64,000 nt of DNA from Bermanella sp044597725 (GTDB taxonomy: Bacteria; Pseudomonadota; Gammaproteobacteria; Pseudomonadales; Oceanobacteraceae). Location: NCBI RefSeq assembly GCF_044597725.1, contig NZ_CP139003.1, positions 2,170,001 through 2,234,000 of the forward strand. The letters are read 5' to 3'. Numbering within the stretch: the stretch's first letter is position 1; every line of letters begins with the position of its first letter. Shown piece after piece: positions 34,763 through 42,677 of the stretch. Below the pieces are notes generated by a model. It was not told the DNA's origin, searched no databases, and was given only the letters and a program-made list of their open reading frames with translations. The position numbers and the translations under genes are program-made.

Positions 34763-35636
34763 GCGACTGGGCAGAACTATTAGCCCCCTTAAAGAGTCGC
34801 CAATCAAGCAATACACATGGCGGCTCGTCTCCTTTATTCTCTAAGTAACCCGCAATAAACGATAAGTTCTGAAGCTCCCTGTTATCATCAACGTCTTGCT
34901 TTGATGTGAAATCAGATTCTTGGTACGTGGTTATATCGCTTATGGCATTTAAACGAATAGCAACCATTTTGCTGTGAGTATCAATAAAAATAAGAATAGG
35001 GCGAGTAATATTTTCCACCCGCTCTTGAGCAGCTTTAAATAAGTTAGATAACTGTATTAATGTGGTATTACGCTCATCTTCAATTTTCCCTAAGGCAGCC
35101 GCTTTATCTTGCCTAGCTTCTTCAAGCAAGGTATCCGCTAAGCTATGCAAATGACGATGCGGCCCATCAAAATCCAATAAGATATCAGCCAGCAACTCAT
35201 CGTCAGCACGATAATCGTTGTACCACTTACCAAACTTGGTTAGATTAGGGTCGCGAGGTAAATCAAACTCAGCACCCGAACGAATACTTTCCTCTAGCTG
35301 GTTGAGCCAGGCGAGGTGATCCTTCTCAAATTCCTTTAGCAGTTTCAGTAACTTCAGGTTTTTAAGGTATTCCGCCTCACAACCCATCAATCCCGCAAAA
35401 TCGTAAATAGGCACAGGTTTGCCTTGATAAGTTGTTACTTCAGCACCAAGGCTCTGGTTTAACTCGATGCGTGTGGTTTTGCGTTTGTCTTGCTCAATGT
35501 AGCGCACAGCGCTAACAGGTGTTGCATAGAGCGTATCATTAACAAAAAATGTAATAACCTCGAGGCTTGGTAGCTCCAAAAATACGGAGCTCTCCGTAGA
35601 TTCTGAATCTGACCTATGTTGAAGACTGACATCCAT
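34752..35636 (-). CDS. CheW-like protein with an inserted CZB (chemoreceptor zinc-binding-like) domain
   Basis: 294 residues, no membrane segment. A CheW fold is split: residues about 25-90 (VITFFVNDTLYATPVSAVRYIE...VPIYDFAGLMG) and about 205-285 (ILIFIDTHSKMVAIRLNAISDI...CVLLDWRLF). Between them sits a CZB domain with H107 (DHLAWL), FGKWY (135-139) and H160/H164 (PHRHLH). Zinc-binding CZB domains use three His and one Cys just before FGKW; here that position is Thr133, so metal binding may be weakened or changed. CheW couples receptors to CheA, so this may be an adaptor that senses a signal itself. No other chemotaxis gene is near. Confidence 0.8.
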   Translation of the reverse strand: MDVSLQHRSDSESTESSVFLELPSLEVITFFVNDTLYATPVSAVRYIEQDKRKTTRIELNQSLGAEVTTYQGKPVPIYDFAGLMGCEAEYLKNLKLLKLLKEFEKDHLAWLNQLEESIRSGAEFDLPRDPNLTKFGKWYNDYRADDELLADILLDFDGPHRHLHSLADTLLEEARQDKAAALGKIEDERNTTLIQLSNLFKAAQERVENITRPILIFIDTHSKMVAIRLNAISDITTYQESDFTSKQDVDDNRELQNLSFIAGYLENKGDEPPCVLLDWRLFKGANSSAQSPND

Positions 35637-36111
35637 TAAACTTATCCATTAAAAGAAGTGCTAATAGGTTTGAGTCTAGTTGCTAGATAGGAGGTTTGCC
35701 TATAAAAGTGTAGCGTTAATACCTATTGTATTTCCGATAATTATTATTATCGGAATATAGTATGTAGGTGTATTTATTGTTAGTTTTAATAGGCACTCAT
35801 TCTTTAAAAACATTTTTATAGGTATATGTACTCTTTGATAGTAATATCCCGCCACCAAAGTTAATCTCCATTGTATTTAATGAACATCTCTAGATTTAAA
35901 GATCCAGAAAGTGGTCGCATGCAGTTCAGGGTCTATTCTGCGGACTGCTTATTTGCGCACAATACGAAGTTTTGAACAATTCTGGCTAGCCACCACTAAC
36001 ACAATAAATGCTTCTTCACTGAACAAGCGCCTGGTAGATGGGTACATATACTCTATTCAAAACAAGTCTAATAATACTAGGGGTTTTGCGCCCATCCCCT
36101 CGAAATTAACC
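35637..36111. other. Intergenic region at the left edge of the metal-resistance island
   Basis: 475 AT-rich bases without a convincing gene. The only clear structure is a perfect 9-bp inverted repeat, TTCCGATAA / TTATCGGAA, at 35732-35755 with a 6-base spacer, which could be an operator for the CheW-CZB gene or a terminator-like hairpin. An open frame at 35911-36120 has no recognisable product. The core/island boundary probably lies in this stretch, but no terminal repeat was found. Confidence 0.5.
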
Positions 36112-36735
36112 TTAGTCTAAATTTTTAAGCTTTTTTCTAACTCTAATTACCGTACTTCGACTAACTCCAACTGCTTCAGCCGTTTTATTAATACTAAATC
36201 CAGCTTCAGTAAACGAGGCAATCCTATCATGAGCCTCTAAATCAGGCTGACGACCGTGATAAAGTCCCTTTTGCTGTGCTTTTACAATACCTTCTTTTTG
36301 CTTACGTTCACGTTCTCGATATTCTTTATATGCACTGGCCGCTAATATTTCTAACAGCATATTATTAATAGCACTAAGTATTGATCTCATAAAATCATCA
36401 CTTGGAAAACTGCCAAATGTTAAATGACTGGTTGGTAGATCTAAACTAACAACACTAATTCCTTTTTCATTTATTGAGGCTACAAGAGTTTTCCAATCAT
36501 CAGGGCTTAGCCTTGTTAAACGATCGATTGATTCAACTAACAAAACATCACCGGACTCTGATTCATCCAATAAACGAATTAGCTCTGGTCTATCTAAAGA
36601 ATTACCAGATTTATTTTCTATATAAAAAGAAGCAATTCGTTTGCTGAAGCCAGAAACGAATTTTTTTAATGAGCTTTTTGCTCTATTTGCATCTTGCTCA
36701 GAAGTTGATGCTCGTAAATATGCTCTTATGAACAT
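36112..36735 (-). CDS. Serine recombinase (resolvase/invertase family)
   Basis: 207 residues. The catalytic serine is Ser10 in YLRASTSEQDA; DRPELIRLLDESESGDVLLVESIDRLTR is the conserved resolvase core, here starting at about residue 53. A long helix (about 115-150) is followed by a C-terminal helix-turn-helix (DRIASFTEAGFSINKTAEAVGVSRSTVIRVRKKL). Such enzymes resolve transposon cointegrates or invert segments. Paired repeats just upstream of its start are candidate binding subsites. No transposase gene of a Tn3- or Tn5053-type element is left beside it, so it may be a relic of the transposon that brought mer. Confidence 0.9.
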   Translation of the reverse strand: MFIRAYLRASTSEQDANRAKSSLKKFVSGFSKRIASFYIENKSGNSLDRPELIRLLDESESGDVLLVESIDRLTRLSPDDWKTLVASINEKGISVVSLDLPTSHLTFGSFPSDDFMRSILSAINNMLLEILAASAYKEYRERERKQKEGIVKAQQKGLYHGRQPDLEAHDRIASFTEAGFSINKTAEAVGVSRSTVIRVRKKLKNLD

Positions 36736-36747
36736 TTTTGCCTAATT

Positions 36748-36798
36748 AGGTCTATTTAGATGGTGTCATATCATATAGGTTTATTTAAGTGGTGTCAT
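36748..36798. repeat. Two 22-bp direct repeats, candidate resolvase (res) subsites
   Basis: Copies at 36748-36769 and 36777-36798 match at 19 of 22 positions and both end in GGTGTCAT. They start 13 bases upstream of the resolvase start codon, where res sites and the autoregulatory operator usually lie. The rest of 36799-37064 is AT-rich without a clear gene. Confidence 0.6.
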
Positions 36799-37064
36799 TA
36801 CGTAATTGCCTGTGATATATTAACAGTATCTTTAGGGTGTACTCATGTAGAACTGCATGTAATAACACTAATTTGGACTTTGATAATGAAAAAGGATAAA
36901 CCATACATTGTTGTGGTTTAATATTGTTGTAACAACGGTAACTTTACTTATTTAATAGAAGAAAAAACAAAATCAATTAGCGATGTTTAAACTGGTATTC
37001 ATTGATGGTCACTTTAATTAGATATAAAGTAAGTAAACAAAAAGTCAGTAAGGTAATTGATAAC

Positions 37065-37457
37065 GTGTCTAAACGAACCATAAGTATGTTGGCTAAAGAA
37101 CTGAGTGTAAATGTCGAAACAATTCGCTTTTATGAACGCAAAGGCTTAATTAAACAACCACCAAAGCCTATGCAGGGCTATAGACATTACCCGAAAGAAA
37201 CGGTAAATAGAATACATTTTATCAAGCGTTCTCAAGAATTAGGTTTTACGCTAAATGAGATTGAAGGGTTACTTGCGTTAAACGATAGTCCATGTAGTAA
37301 AGTACAAGAATTAGCTAATAAAAAACTGATCGCAGTACAAAAAAAGATGGCTGACTTGTTGTTGTTAGAACACGCTTTGGAAGAACATTTAGGACAATGC
37401 CAAAATAATGATGACGATAGCCACTGCCCAATAATTGATTCGTTGCAACCGAAGTAA
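37065..37457 (+). CDS. merR: Mercury-responsive regulator MerR
   Basis: About 130 residues from the GTG at 37065, giving MSKRTISMLAKELSVNVETIRFYERKGLI; TTG 37002 and ATG 37005 would add ~20 unusual residues and lack a ribosome binding site. The winged helix is followed by a dimer helix and three cysteines in the Hg(II) pattern: SPCSKV, LGQCQ and SHCPII. MerR represses and, with Hg(II), activates PmerT by untwisting its long spacer. Unusually it is on the same strand as merTPCA, upstream of the operator, instead of divergent. Confidence 0.88.
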   Translation: MSKRTISMLAKELSVNVETIRFYERKGLIKQPPKPMQGYRHYPKETVNRIHFIKRSQELGFTLNEIEGLLALNDSPCSKVQELANKKLIAVQKKMADLLLLEHALEEHLGQCQNNDDDSHCPIIDSLQPK

Positions 37458-37588
37458 ATGATTCACTTAACTACCATTTCCCACTAAAACAGCATATCCA
37501 ATTTTACTTCTGCGCCTTAATTCAAGTTAGCTTATTCCCCGTATCTGTCGTAGCAGATTATCAAAGATAAATTTTTTATAAATCACCC

Positions 37589-37620
37589 TTGACTCCGTAC
37601 TTAGGTACATGCAATACACT
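37589..37620 (+). promoter_or_regulatory. mer operator-promoter with long spacer
   Basis: TTGACT (37589-37594) and TACACT (37615-37620) are 20 bases apart, the over-long spacer typical of MerR-activated promoters. The dyad GTAC-TTAG-GTAC (37598-37609) lies in the spacer and TTGACTCCGTAC is identical to classical mer operators. Confidence 0.85.
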
Positions 37621-37647
37621 TGCATTATCACTTAATGAGGTATCTAT

Positions 37648-37995
37648 ATGAATCAAAAAGAATCAAACCTTCCAATGATAGGAGGCATCATAGCAGCATT
37701 AGGCGCAGGCGTATGCTGTGTAGGTCCTTTGCTCCTGTTATTACTTGGGGTAAGTGGCTCATGGATTGGTAATTTAACTGCATTTGAACCCTATAGGCCA
37801 TTATTTATCGCATTTGTAGTGTTGTTGTTTGGTTACTCAGGTTGGAAAATTTACCGTCCTGTAGAAGAGTGTGAGCCGGGAACGGCCTGTGCAATTCCTA
37901 AGAAACAGCAACAACGAAAAGTCATTTTCTGGCTGAGCGCTATAGTTGCGACAATTTTAGTGACCAGTAATTATTGGATACTTTTGTTTGCTTAA
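37648..37995 (+). CDS. merT: Mercuric ion transporter MerT
   Basis: 115 residues with three membrane helices. The first contains the vicinal cysteine pair GAGVCCVGPLLLLLLGVSG that takes Hg(II) from MerP. A second pair (ECEPGTAC, about 74-81) lies in the cytoplasmic loop and hands the metal on to MerA. First structural gene behind the mer promoter. Confidence 0.95.
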   Translation: MNQKESNLPMIGGIIAALGAGVCCVGPLLLLLLGVSGSWIGNLTAFEPYRPLFIAFVVLLFGYSGWKIYRPVEECEPGTACAIPKKQQQRKVIFWLSAIVATILVTSNYWILLFA

Positions 37996-38041
37996 TATAC
38001 AGATCAAGAAATTTATAACATTTTAAAATTTGGAGCTAATT

Positions 38042-38326
38042 ATGAAAAAATTATTATTAACCGCACTGCTTTCACTTTCTAGTTTTGGTGCTTTTGCTGA
38101 AGTAAAAACAGTTACACTGGAAGTGCCAACGATGAACTGTGCGACATGTCCAATCACAGTTAAAAAGTCATTAGAAAATGTTGATGGCGTTGAAAATGCG
38201 AAAGTTACCTACAAGCCTAAGCTAGCTGTTGTTTCTTTTGATGACACTAAAACCAACATCAATGCATTAATTGCAGCGACTACCAACGCTGGCTACCCTT
38301 CAAATTTAAAAAGTGAAAATAAGTAA
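38042..38326 (+). CDS. merP: Periplasmic mercury-binding protein MerP
   Basis: 94 residues from the ATG at 38042 (TTG 38030 would spoil the signal peptide). The signal peptide MKKLLLTALLSLSSFGAFA is followed by an HMA domain with the Hg site MNCATCPITVKKSL. It collects Hg(II) in the periplasm and passes it to MerT. The stop codon shares one base with the merC start. Confidence 0.96.
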   Translation: MKKLLLTALLSLSSFGAFAEVKTVTLEVPTMNCATCPITVKKSLENVDGVENAKVTYKPKLAVVSFDDTKTNINALIAATTNAGYPSNLKSENK

Positions 38327-38745
38327 TGTTTAGCCCCTTAGAACTAGTTACGCGTATCGGAGATAAAGCAGGCTCTATAGGTGTACTTGTTTCGGCAATG
38401 GGATGCGCCATGTGTTTTCCCGCGATAGCTAGTCTTGGTGCGGCAATTGGGATGGGATTTCTTAGTCAGTGGGAAGGGGTATTTATCAATACGTTGTTAC
38501 CACTGTTTGCAGTATTAGCGCTGGCAATGAATATCTTAGGCTGGTTTAGCCATCGTCAATGGCACCGTAGTTTTATCGGTTCAATTGGCCCCATTTTGGT
38601 TTTACTCTCTTTATACCCTTGGTTCCAGTACGGGTGGAGTTCATACGTTACTTATACGGGGCTAGGACTAATGGTTGCTGTATCAATTTGGGACATGGTT
38701 TCTCCTGCGAATAAACGCTGTGATGATGAAACTTGTACCGCTTAA
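38326..38745 (+). CDS. merC: Mercury transporter MerC
   Basis: 139 residues, four membrane helices. The MerC signature GSIGVLVSAMGCAMCFPAIASLGAAIGMGFL contains the Hg-binding CAMC pair in helix 1. Two more cysteines, CDDETC, lie at the C-terminus in the cytoplasm. It provides a second import route for Hg(II) beside MerT. Confidence 0.94.
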   Translation: MFSPLELVTRIGDKAGSIGVLVSAMGCAMCFPAIASLGAAIGMGFLSQWEGVFINTLLPLFAVLALAMNILGWFSHRQWHRSFIGSIGPILVLLSLYPWFQYGWSSYVTYTGLGLMVAVSIWDMVSPANKRCDDETCTA

Positions 38746-38765
38746 CTTTTTAAGAGGAATAAAAT

Positions 38766-40205
38766 ATGTCAACGAATAGTTGTTGCTCGTCAAATGACAT
38801 CCAGCCAGAACAATTACATGTAGCCATTATTGGTAGTGGTTCAGGGGCCTTTGCCAGTGCGATTAAAGCAGCAGAAGGCGGAGCAAGAGTTACTATCATT
38901 GAAGGAGCCGATGTAATCGGAGGTTGCTGTGTAAATGTCGGCTGTGTTCCTTCAAAAATATTGATCCGTGCTGCGCAATTAGCGCATCAGCAACGTACTA
39001 ACCCGTTTGATGGTTTAGAAAATATTCAGCCACAACTTAGCCGCTCCTTATTAGCACATCAGCAAAACGCTCGCGTCGAAGAACTACGCGATGCTAAATA
39101 TCAACGTATTTTAGAGAGTAATCCCGCGCTATCTTTACTTAAAGGTTATGCACGTTTTAAAAATCAAAATACCTTACTAGTTCACAAGTCTGATGGTAGT
39201 GAAGAAGAGCTGGTTGCAGATCGCATTTTAATTGCAACAGGCTCTACACCAAGCATTCCGCCAATTAAGGGTTTAGTTGATACACCTTATTGGACATCAA
39301 CAGAAGCCTTATTTGCAGAAGAGTTACCGAGTAGTCTAGTTGTCATCGGCTCCTCCGTTGTTGCTCTGGAAATTGCGCAAGCTTATGCCCGTTTAGGTAG
39401 CCGTGTGACAATTCTAGCCAGACATACCCTTTTATATGCTGAAGATCCGTTATTAGGTGAAAAACTGGCAGAGTGCTTTGAAAAAGAAGGTATTAGGGTA
39501 CTTAATAATACGCAAGCAAGTCATGTTTCTTATGATAGCAATGGTTTTTCATTGGAAACTAACGAAGGAACATTAATCGCTGAAAAATTGCTTATCTCTA
39601 CGGGTCGCCATGCAAATACTGGAAAGCTTGGTTTAGAAAATGTTGGTGTTGAAACAGATAAAAGTGGTGCCATTGTTGTTAATAGTATGATGGAAACATC
39701 AACAGCTAACATTTATGCCGCTGGAGATTGCTCCAATATGCCACAATTTGTTTATGTTGCTGCTGCTGCCGGAAGTAGGGCTGGAATTAATATGACAGGT
39801 GGAAATGCGCAACTCGACTTATCTACCATGCCTGCTGTTATATTCACCGACCCACAAGTTGCTACGGTAGGTCTAACCGAAGTACAAGCTTCAGCGGTAG
39901 GAATAAATACGATAAGTCGTGTACTTGATATGGAAAACGTACCAAGAGCTTTAGCAAATTTTGAAACGGATGGTTTTATCAAGTTGGTAGCTGAAGAATT
40001 CACGGGAAAACTGATAGGCGCACAAATTTTAGCCCATGAAGGCGGAGAACTGATTCAAAGTGCGGCTCTTGCTATTCATAATAAAATGACAGTCGAAGAA
40101 TTGGCAGGTCAACTATTTCCGTATTTGACGATGGTTGAAGGATTGAAGTTATGCGCTCAAACCTTTAGCAAAGACGTTAAAGAGCTATCTTGCTGCGCAG
40201 GGTAA
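38766..40205 (+). CDS. merA: Mercuric reductase MerA, form without the N-terminal HMA domain
   Basis: 479 residues; long forms have about 560. FAD binding is at VAIIGSGSGAFASAIKA, the redox pair is in GGCCVNVGCVPSKIL, and the C-terminal Hg-capturing pair is SCCAG. It reduces Hg(II) to volatile Hg(0) with NADPH. The NmerA metal-binding domain is missing; instead a short NSCCSS segment at residues 4-9 could serve as a metal-collecting tail, which is inference. AGAGGAAT precedes the ATG. Confidence 0.96.
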   Translation: MSTNSCCSSNDIQPEQLHVAIIGSGSGAFASAIKAAEGGARVTIIEGADVIGGCCVNVGCVPSKILIRAAQLAHQQRTNPFDGLENIQPQLSRSLLAHQQNARVEELRDAKYQRILESNPALSLLKGYARFKNQNTLLVHKSDGSEEELVADRILIATGSTPSIPPIKGLVDTPYWTSTEALFAEELPSSLVVIGSSVVALEIAQAYARLGSRVTILARHTLLYAEDPLLGEKLAECFEKEGIRVLNNTQASHVSYDSNGFSLETNEGTLIAEKLLISTGRHANTGKLGLENVGVETDKSGAIVVNSMMETSTANIYAAGDCSNMPQFVYVAAAAGSRAGINMTGGNAQLDLSTMPAVIFTDPQVATVGLTEVQASAVGINTISRVLDMENVPRALANFETDGFIKLVAEEFTGKLIGAQILAHEGGELIQSAALAIHNKMTVEELAGQLFPYLTMVEGLKLCAQTFSKDVKELSCCAG

Positions 40206-40233
40206 TCATTTAACGGTAATGTACTTACAGAAA

Positions 40234-40293
40234 TGTTAATGGAGTGCCAATTGATTGAATGTAATCAAGATATCTTAAGGCATTCCATTAACA
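40234..40293 (+). other. Long imperfect hairpin between merA and the merD-like gene
   Basis: 15-base arms at 40234-40248 and 40279-40293 pair fully if one G-U is allowed; within the 30-base loop a second TTGATT/AATCAA stem can form. No T run follows. It may protect the merA mRNA 3' end or reduce read-through into the next gene. Confidence 0.6.
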
Positions 40294-40318
40294 ACACAAA
40301 TTGGAAGCATGCTAAATC

Positions 40319-40756
40319 ATGATTAAATCTAAGGTTGAAAACATTCCTGTTGGTGAAGTCAGTTTTTTGACAGAGATACCTGACATCAATAAGTTCATTA
40401 GTAGTGATGATGATGCGTTGGATTTTCCTTTGAGAATTTCTCAACTGGCACTAGCTGCACAAACATCTGTCCATACGGTAAGAAATTATGTTCTTGAGAA
40501 CTTAGTACACTGCGAAGAAAAAACTAAGTCAGGCCATTCACTTTACGGCTTATGTGCATTAAAGAGATTAAAGTTCATTCGAGCAGCAAGGGCGGCAGGT
40601 CTTCTTGTAGTTGATATCAAGCCATTACTAATGGCAATAGATGCAGGAGAAAGAAAAGTTCCTGAAGACATCCAAAAGCTGCTACTTACTAAAATCGAGC
40701 ATAGAAAAGTATTTTTAAATCTAGTAACAAACCAAATTGAAGAGTTTTGCAATTAG
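40319..40756 (+). CDS. MerD-like regulator with N-terminal extension
   Basis: 145 residues. From about residue 38 it reads as a MerR-fold protein of the MerD type: LRISQLALAAQTSVHTVRNYVLENLV, then SLYGLCALKRLKFIRAARAAGLLVVDIKPLLMAIDAGE. MerD is a co-regulator that helps remove MerR from the operator after mercury is gone. The first ~36 residues (acidic, FISSDDDALDF) are not part of normal MerD. The ATG at 40319 has only a weak ribosome binding site and could be an over-extended start. It is last in the mer run. Confidence 0.7.
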   Translation: MIKSKVENIPVGEVSFLTEIPDINKFISSDDDALDFPLRISQLALAAQTSVHTVRNYVLENLVHCEEKTKSGHSLYGLCALKRLKFIRAARAAGLLVVDIKPLLMAIDAGERKVPEDIQKLLLTKIEHRKVFLNLVTNQIEEFCN

Positions 40757-40826
40757 AACAATTATAGAACAGTTCATGGCTCGACTAAAAACTTGGTATC
40801 ATTTAAAGTCCGCTCACGCAGTCCCT

Positions 40827-41228
40827 CTAAGAATCAGTAATAGACGATAATTCAGCCAAAATACCACACTGTTCGACAGACCTAGCACTTCCACATTTAA
40901 GGCGTAACTGCTTTAAGGTATCGTGAAGTTTTTGCAGGTCTGCAATGCGTGACTTAATAGCGTATAAGTGCATATCGACCATTTCATTGACTGCTTCACA
41001 AGGTATAGATGGTGAAAATTGCAAAGAAATTAATTGTTTAATTTCATCTAATGCCAAGTCCAGTCCACGGCAATTCTTAATAAAAATTAGTTTTTCTAGT
41101 GCATCTGAGTTGTAAACTCGAAAATTCCCTTCGGTACGATTAGGTGGTGAAATTAACCCCTCTTTTTCGTAGTGACGAATTGCTTGTACAGAACAGCCAC
41201 TGCGTTTTGCTAATTCACCTATTTTCAT
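40827..41228 (-). CDS. cadR: Cd(II)/Pb(II)-responsive MerR-family regulator (CadR/PbrR type)
   Basis: 133 residues. MKIGELAKRSGCSVQAIRHYEKEGLI is the winged-helix start; metal-site cysteines are in SIPCEAVNEMVD and the C-terminal LRLKCGSARSVEQC loop, the CadR/PbrR pattern. It is divergent from the HMA-CDF gene, with the matching operator between them. Symbol cadR is by type; Pb(II) or Zn(II) response cannot be excluded. Confidence 0.88.
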   Translation of the reverse strand: MKIGELAKRSGCSVQAIRHYEKEGLISPPNRTEGNFRVYNSDALEKLIFIKNCRGLDLALDEIKQLISLQFSPSIPCEAVNEMVDMHLYAIKSRIADLQKLHDTLKQLRLKCGSARSVEQCGILAELSSITDS

Positions 41229-41246
41229 ATATTACCTCACTAACCC

Positions 41247-41277
41247 TTGACTCTATACTTACTATAGAGATTAGAAT
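41247..41277 (+). promoter_or_regulatory. CadR/PbrR-type operator-promoter
   Basis: TTGACT (41247-41252) and TAGAAT (41272-41277) are 19 bases apart. The spacer holds the perfect dyad CTCTATA-CTTAC-TATAGAG (41251-41269). It points toward the HMA-CDF gene and the czc genes beyond it. Confidence 0.85.
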
Positions 41278-41314
41278 AAATAACTTACATCATCTTAATA
41301 ATCAAGATTAATTT

Positions 41315-42220
41315 ATGACTGAAGATTCTAAAGCATGTGACTGCGAAGGCAGTCATGGAGCGTCATTTAAATGCAAATCGAAACCTATGGGTAATGATCA
41401 GGCTGAGATAAGCCACTTGAGTGTGTTTGACGTTCCGAAAATGGACTGCCCGTCGGAAGAGAATCTGATACGTACGGCTTTTACTAGTCTTGGTGAAGCA
41501 CTCACCTTTGAATTTGACATACCCAACCGCAGAGTGCGTGTATATCATCCAGGTATTGGGGAGGAAATAGAAAGAACTATGGTGTCTGTCGGGCTTGGAG
41601 CAAGTTTGATCTCGATTGAGTCGGTCGATCGAGAAGCTACTCACGCTGCCCGGGAAACTGCAATATCAGATGAGCTGCGCGAAGCACGAGTGCTTCGGTG
41701 GTTACTGGGTATTAATGCAGTCATGTTTGTACTCGAGCTTAGCGTGGGCATTATTGCTCAATCCACAGGACTTATTGCTGATTCACTGGATATGTTTGCT
41801 GATGCAGCTGTTTACGGTGTGTCCTTATATGTGGTTGGTAAAGCTGCCAAACTTAAGCTTAAAGCAGCCCATTTCTCTGGTTGGTTACAAGTCACGCTGG
41901 CACTTGGTGTGCTATTAGAGGTGGGTAGGCGTTTCTTATATGGAGGTGAACCCGCCTCAATTCTCATGATGAGCCTAGGTGCAGTGGCACTAATAGCGAA
42001 TATTGCCTGCCTATTAATAATATTCAAGTCACGAGACCAAGGGGCTCATATGAAAGCGAGCTGGATATTCTCCGCGAATGACGTTTTGGCTAATGTGGGT
42101 GTCATTGCGGCCGGAGTATTGGTGGCTGTGACCAACTCTCAAATTCCTGACTTGGTAATTGGAACTATCATTGGATTAGTCGTTTTAAACGGCGCCCGAC
42201 GTATCCTTTTGTTAAAATAA
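41315..42220 (+). CDS. Cation diffusion facilitator with N-terminal heavy-metal-associated domain
   Basis: 301 residues. An N-terminal Cys-rich tail (CDCEGSHG, FKCKSK) and a degenerate HMA-type domain (about 33-100, motif MDCPSEEN with one Cys) precede six membrane helices of a CDF exporter. Metal-site wording is ADSLDMFADA in helix 2 and NDVLANVGV in helix 5. The cytoplasmic CDF C-terminal domain is absent, so the HMA part may replace it as sensor. It probably exports Cd(II), Zn(II) or Pb(II) into the periplasm, where CzcCBA takes over. Controlled by the CadR-type promoter 38 bases upstream. Confidence 0.85.
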   Translation: MTEDSKACDCEGSHGASFKCKSKPMGNDQAEISHLSVFDVPKMDCPSEENLIRTAFTSLGEALTFEFDIPNRRVRVYHPGIGEEIERTMVSVGLGASLISIESVDREATHAARETAISDELREARVLRWLLGINAVMFVLELSVGIIAQSTGLIADSLDMFADAAVYGVSLYVVGKAAKLKLKAAHFSGWLQVTLALGVLLEVGRRFLYGGEPASILMMSLGAVALIANIACLLIIFKSRDQGAHMKASWIFSANDVLANVGVIAAGVLVAVTNSQIPDLVIGTIIGLVVLNGARRILLLK

Positions 42221-42261
42221 AAAATCACCATATGACAGACTATAACGGGTATAATTGGAAT

Positions 42262-42618
42262 ATGCTTAAGCGTATCCTGACATACTTACTGATGATATTG
42301 ATTGTATTTCAATCAAGTCTTGCTATGGCTGATGCTCATCAGTTTTATCAGTCAGGGTATGAGCATATTAATTTCGATCAGCATAACCAAGACTCAAATA
42401 ATCTTACGATTGAAATGCAAAATACCGAACTCCTAGACGAAAGCTTATTTTCTTCTCAAGAGTCGGATTGTCAACACTGCTGTCATTGTCACGGCCATTG
42501 CCCTCCCTGCCCTACTGACCATGCCTTATTGCGCAAGCATTCCACAAAAGTATCGGAGTATTCTGAACAAGCTTACCCCGGTTTTGTAAATACTTTACAG
42601 CGCCCACCAAGAATATAA
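42262..42618 (+). CDS. Small periplasmic Cys/His-rich protein of the czc operon, unknown function
   Basis: 118 residues from the ATG at 42262 (GGA 5 bases upstream; ATG 42232 would put ten polar residues before the signal). The signal peptide is MLKRILTYLLMILIVFQSSLAMA. The mature part is His- and Asp-rich and has the cluster CQHCCHCHGHCPPC near residue 75, a plausible metal-binding knot. Placed between the CDF and czcC genes, it may be a periplasmic metal chaperone or buffer; this is inference from composition and context. Confidence 0.7.
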   Translation: MLKRILTYLLMILIVFQSSLAMADAHQFYQSGYEHINFDQHNQDSNNLTIEMQNTELLDESLFSSQESDCQHCCHCHGHCPPCPTDHALLRKHSTKVSEYSEQAYPGFVNTLQRPPRI

Positions 42619-42677
42619 ACCCTAAGTACCGTTACCAGCCGCAATTGCGGGTTTACGAATTACATTAGGATTTATCC

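Noticed and set aside
35911..36120. 69-codon plus-strand open frame left of the resolvase
   Set aside because: No recognisable product, no good ribosome binding site, and it runs into the resolvase stop region.
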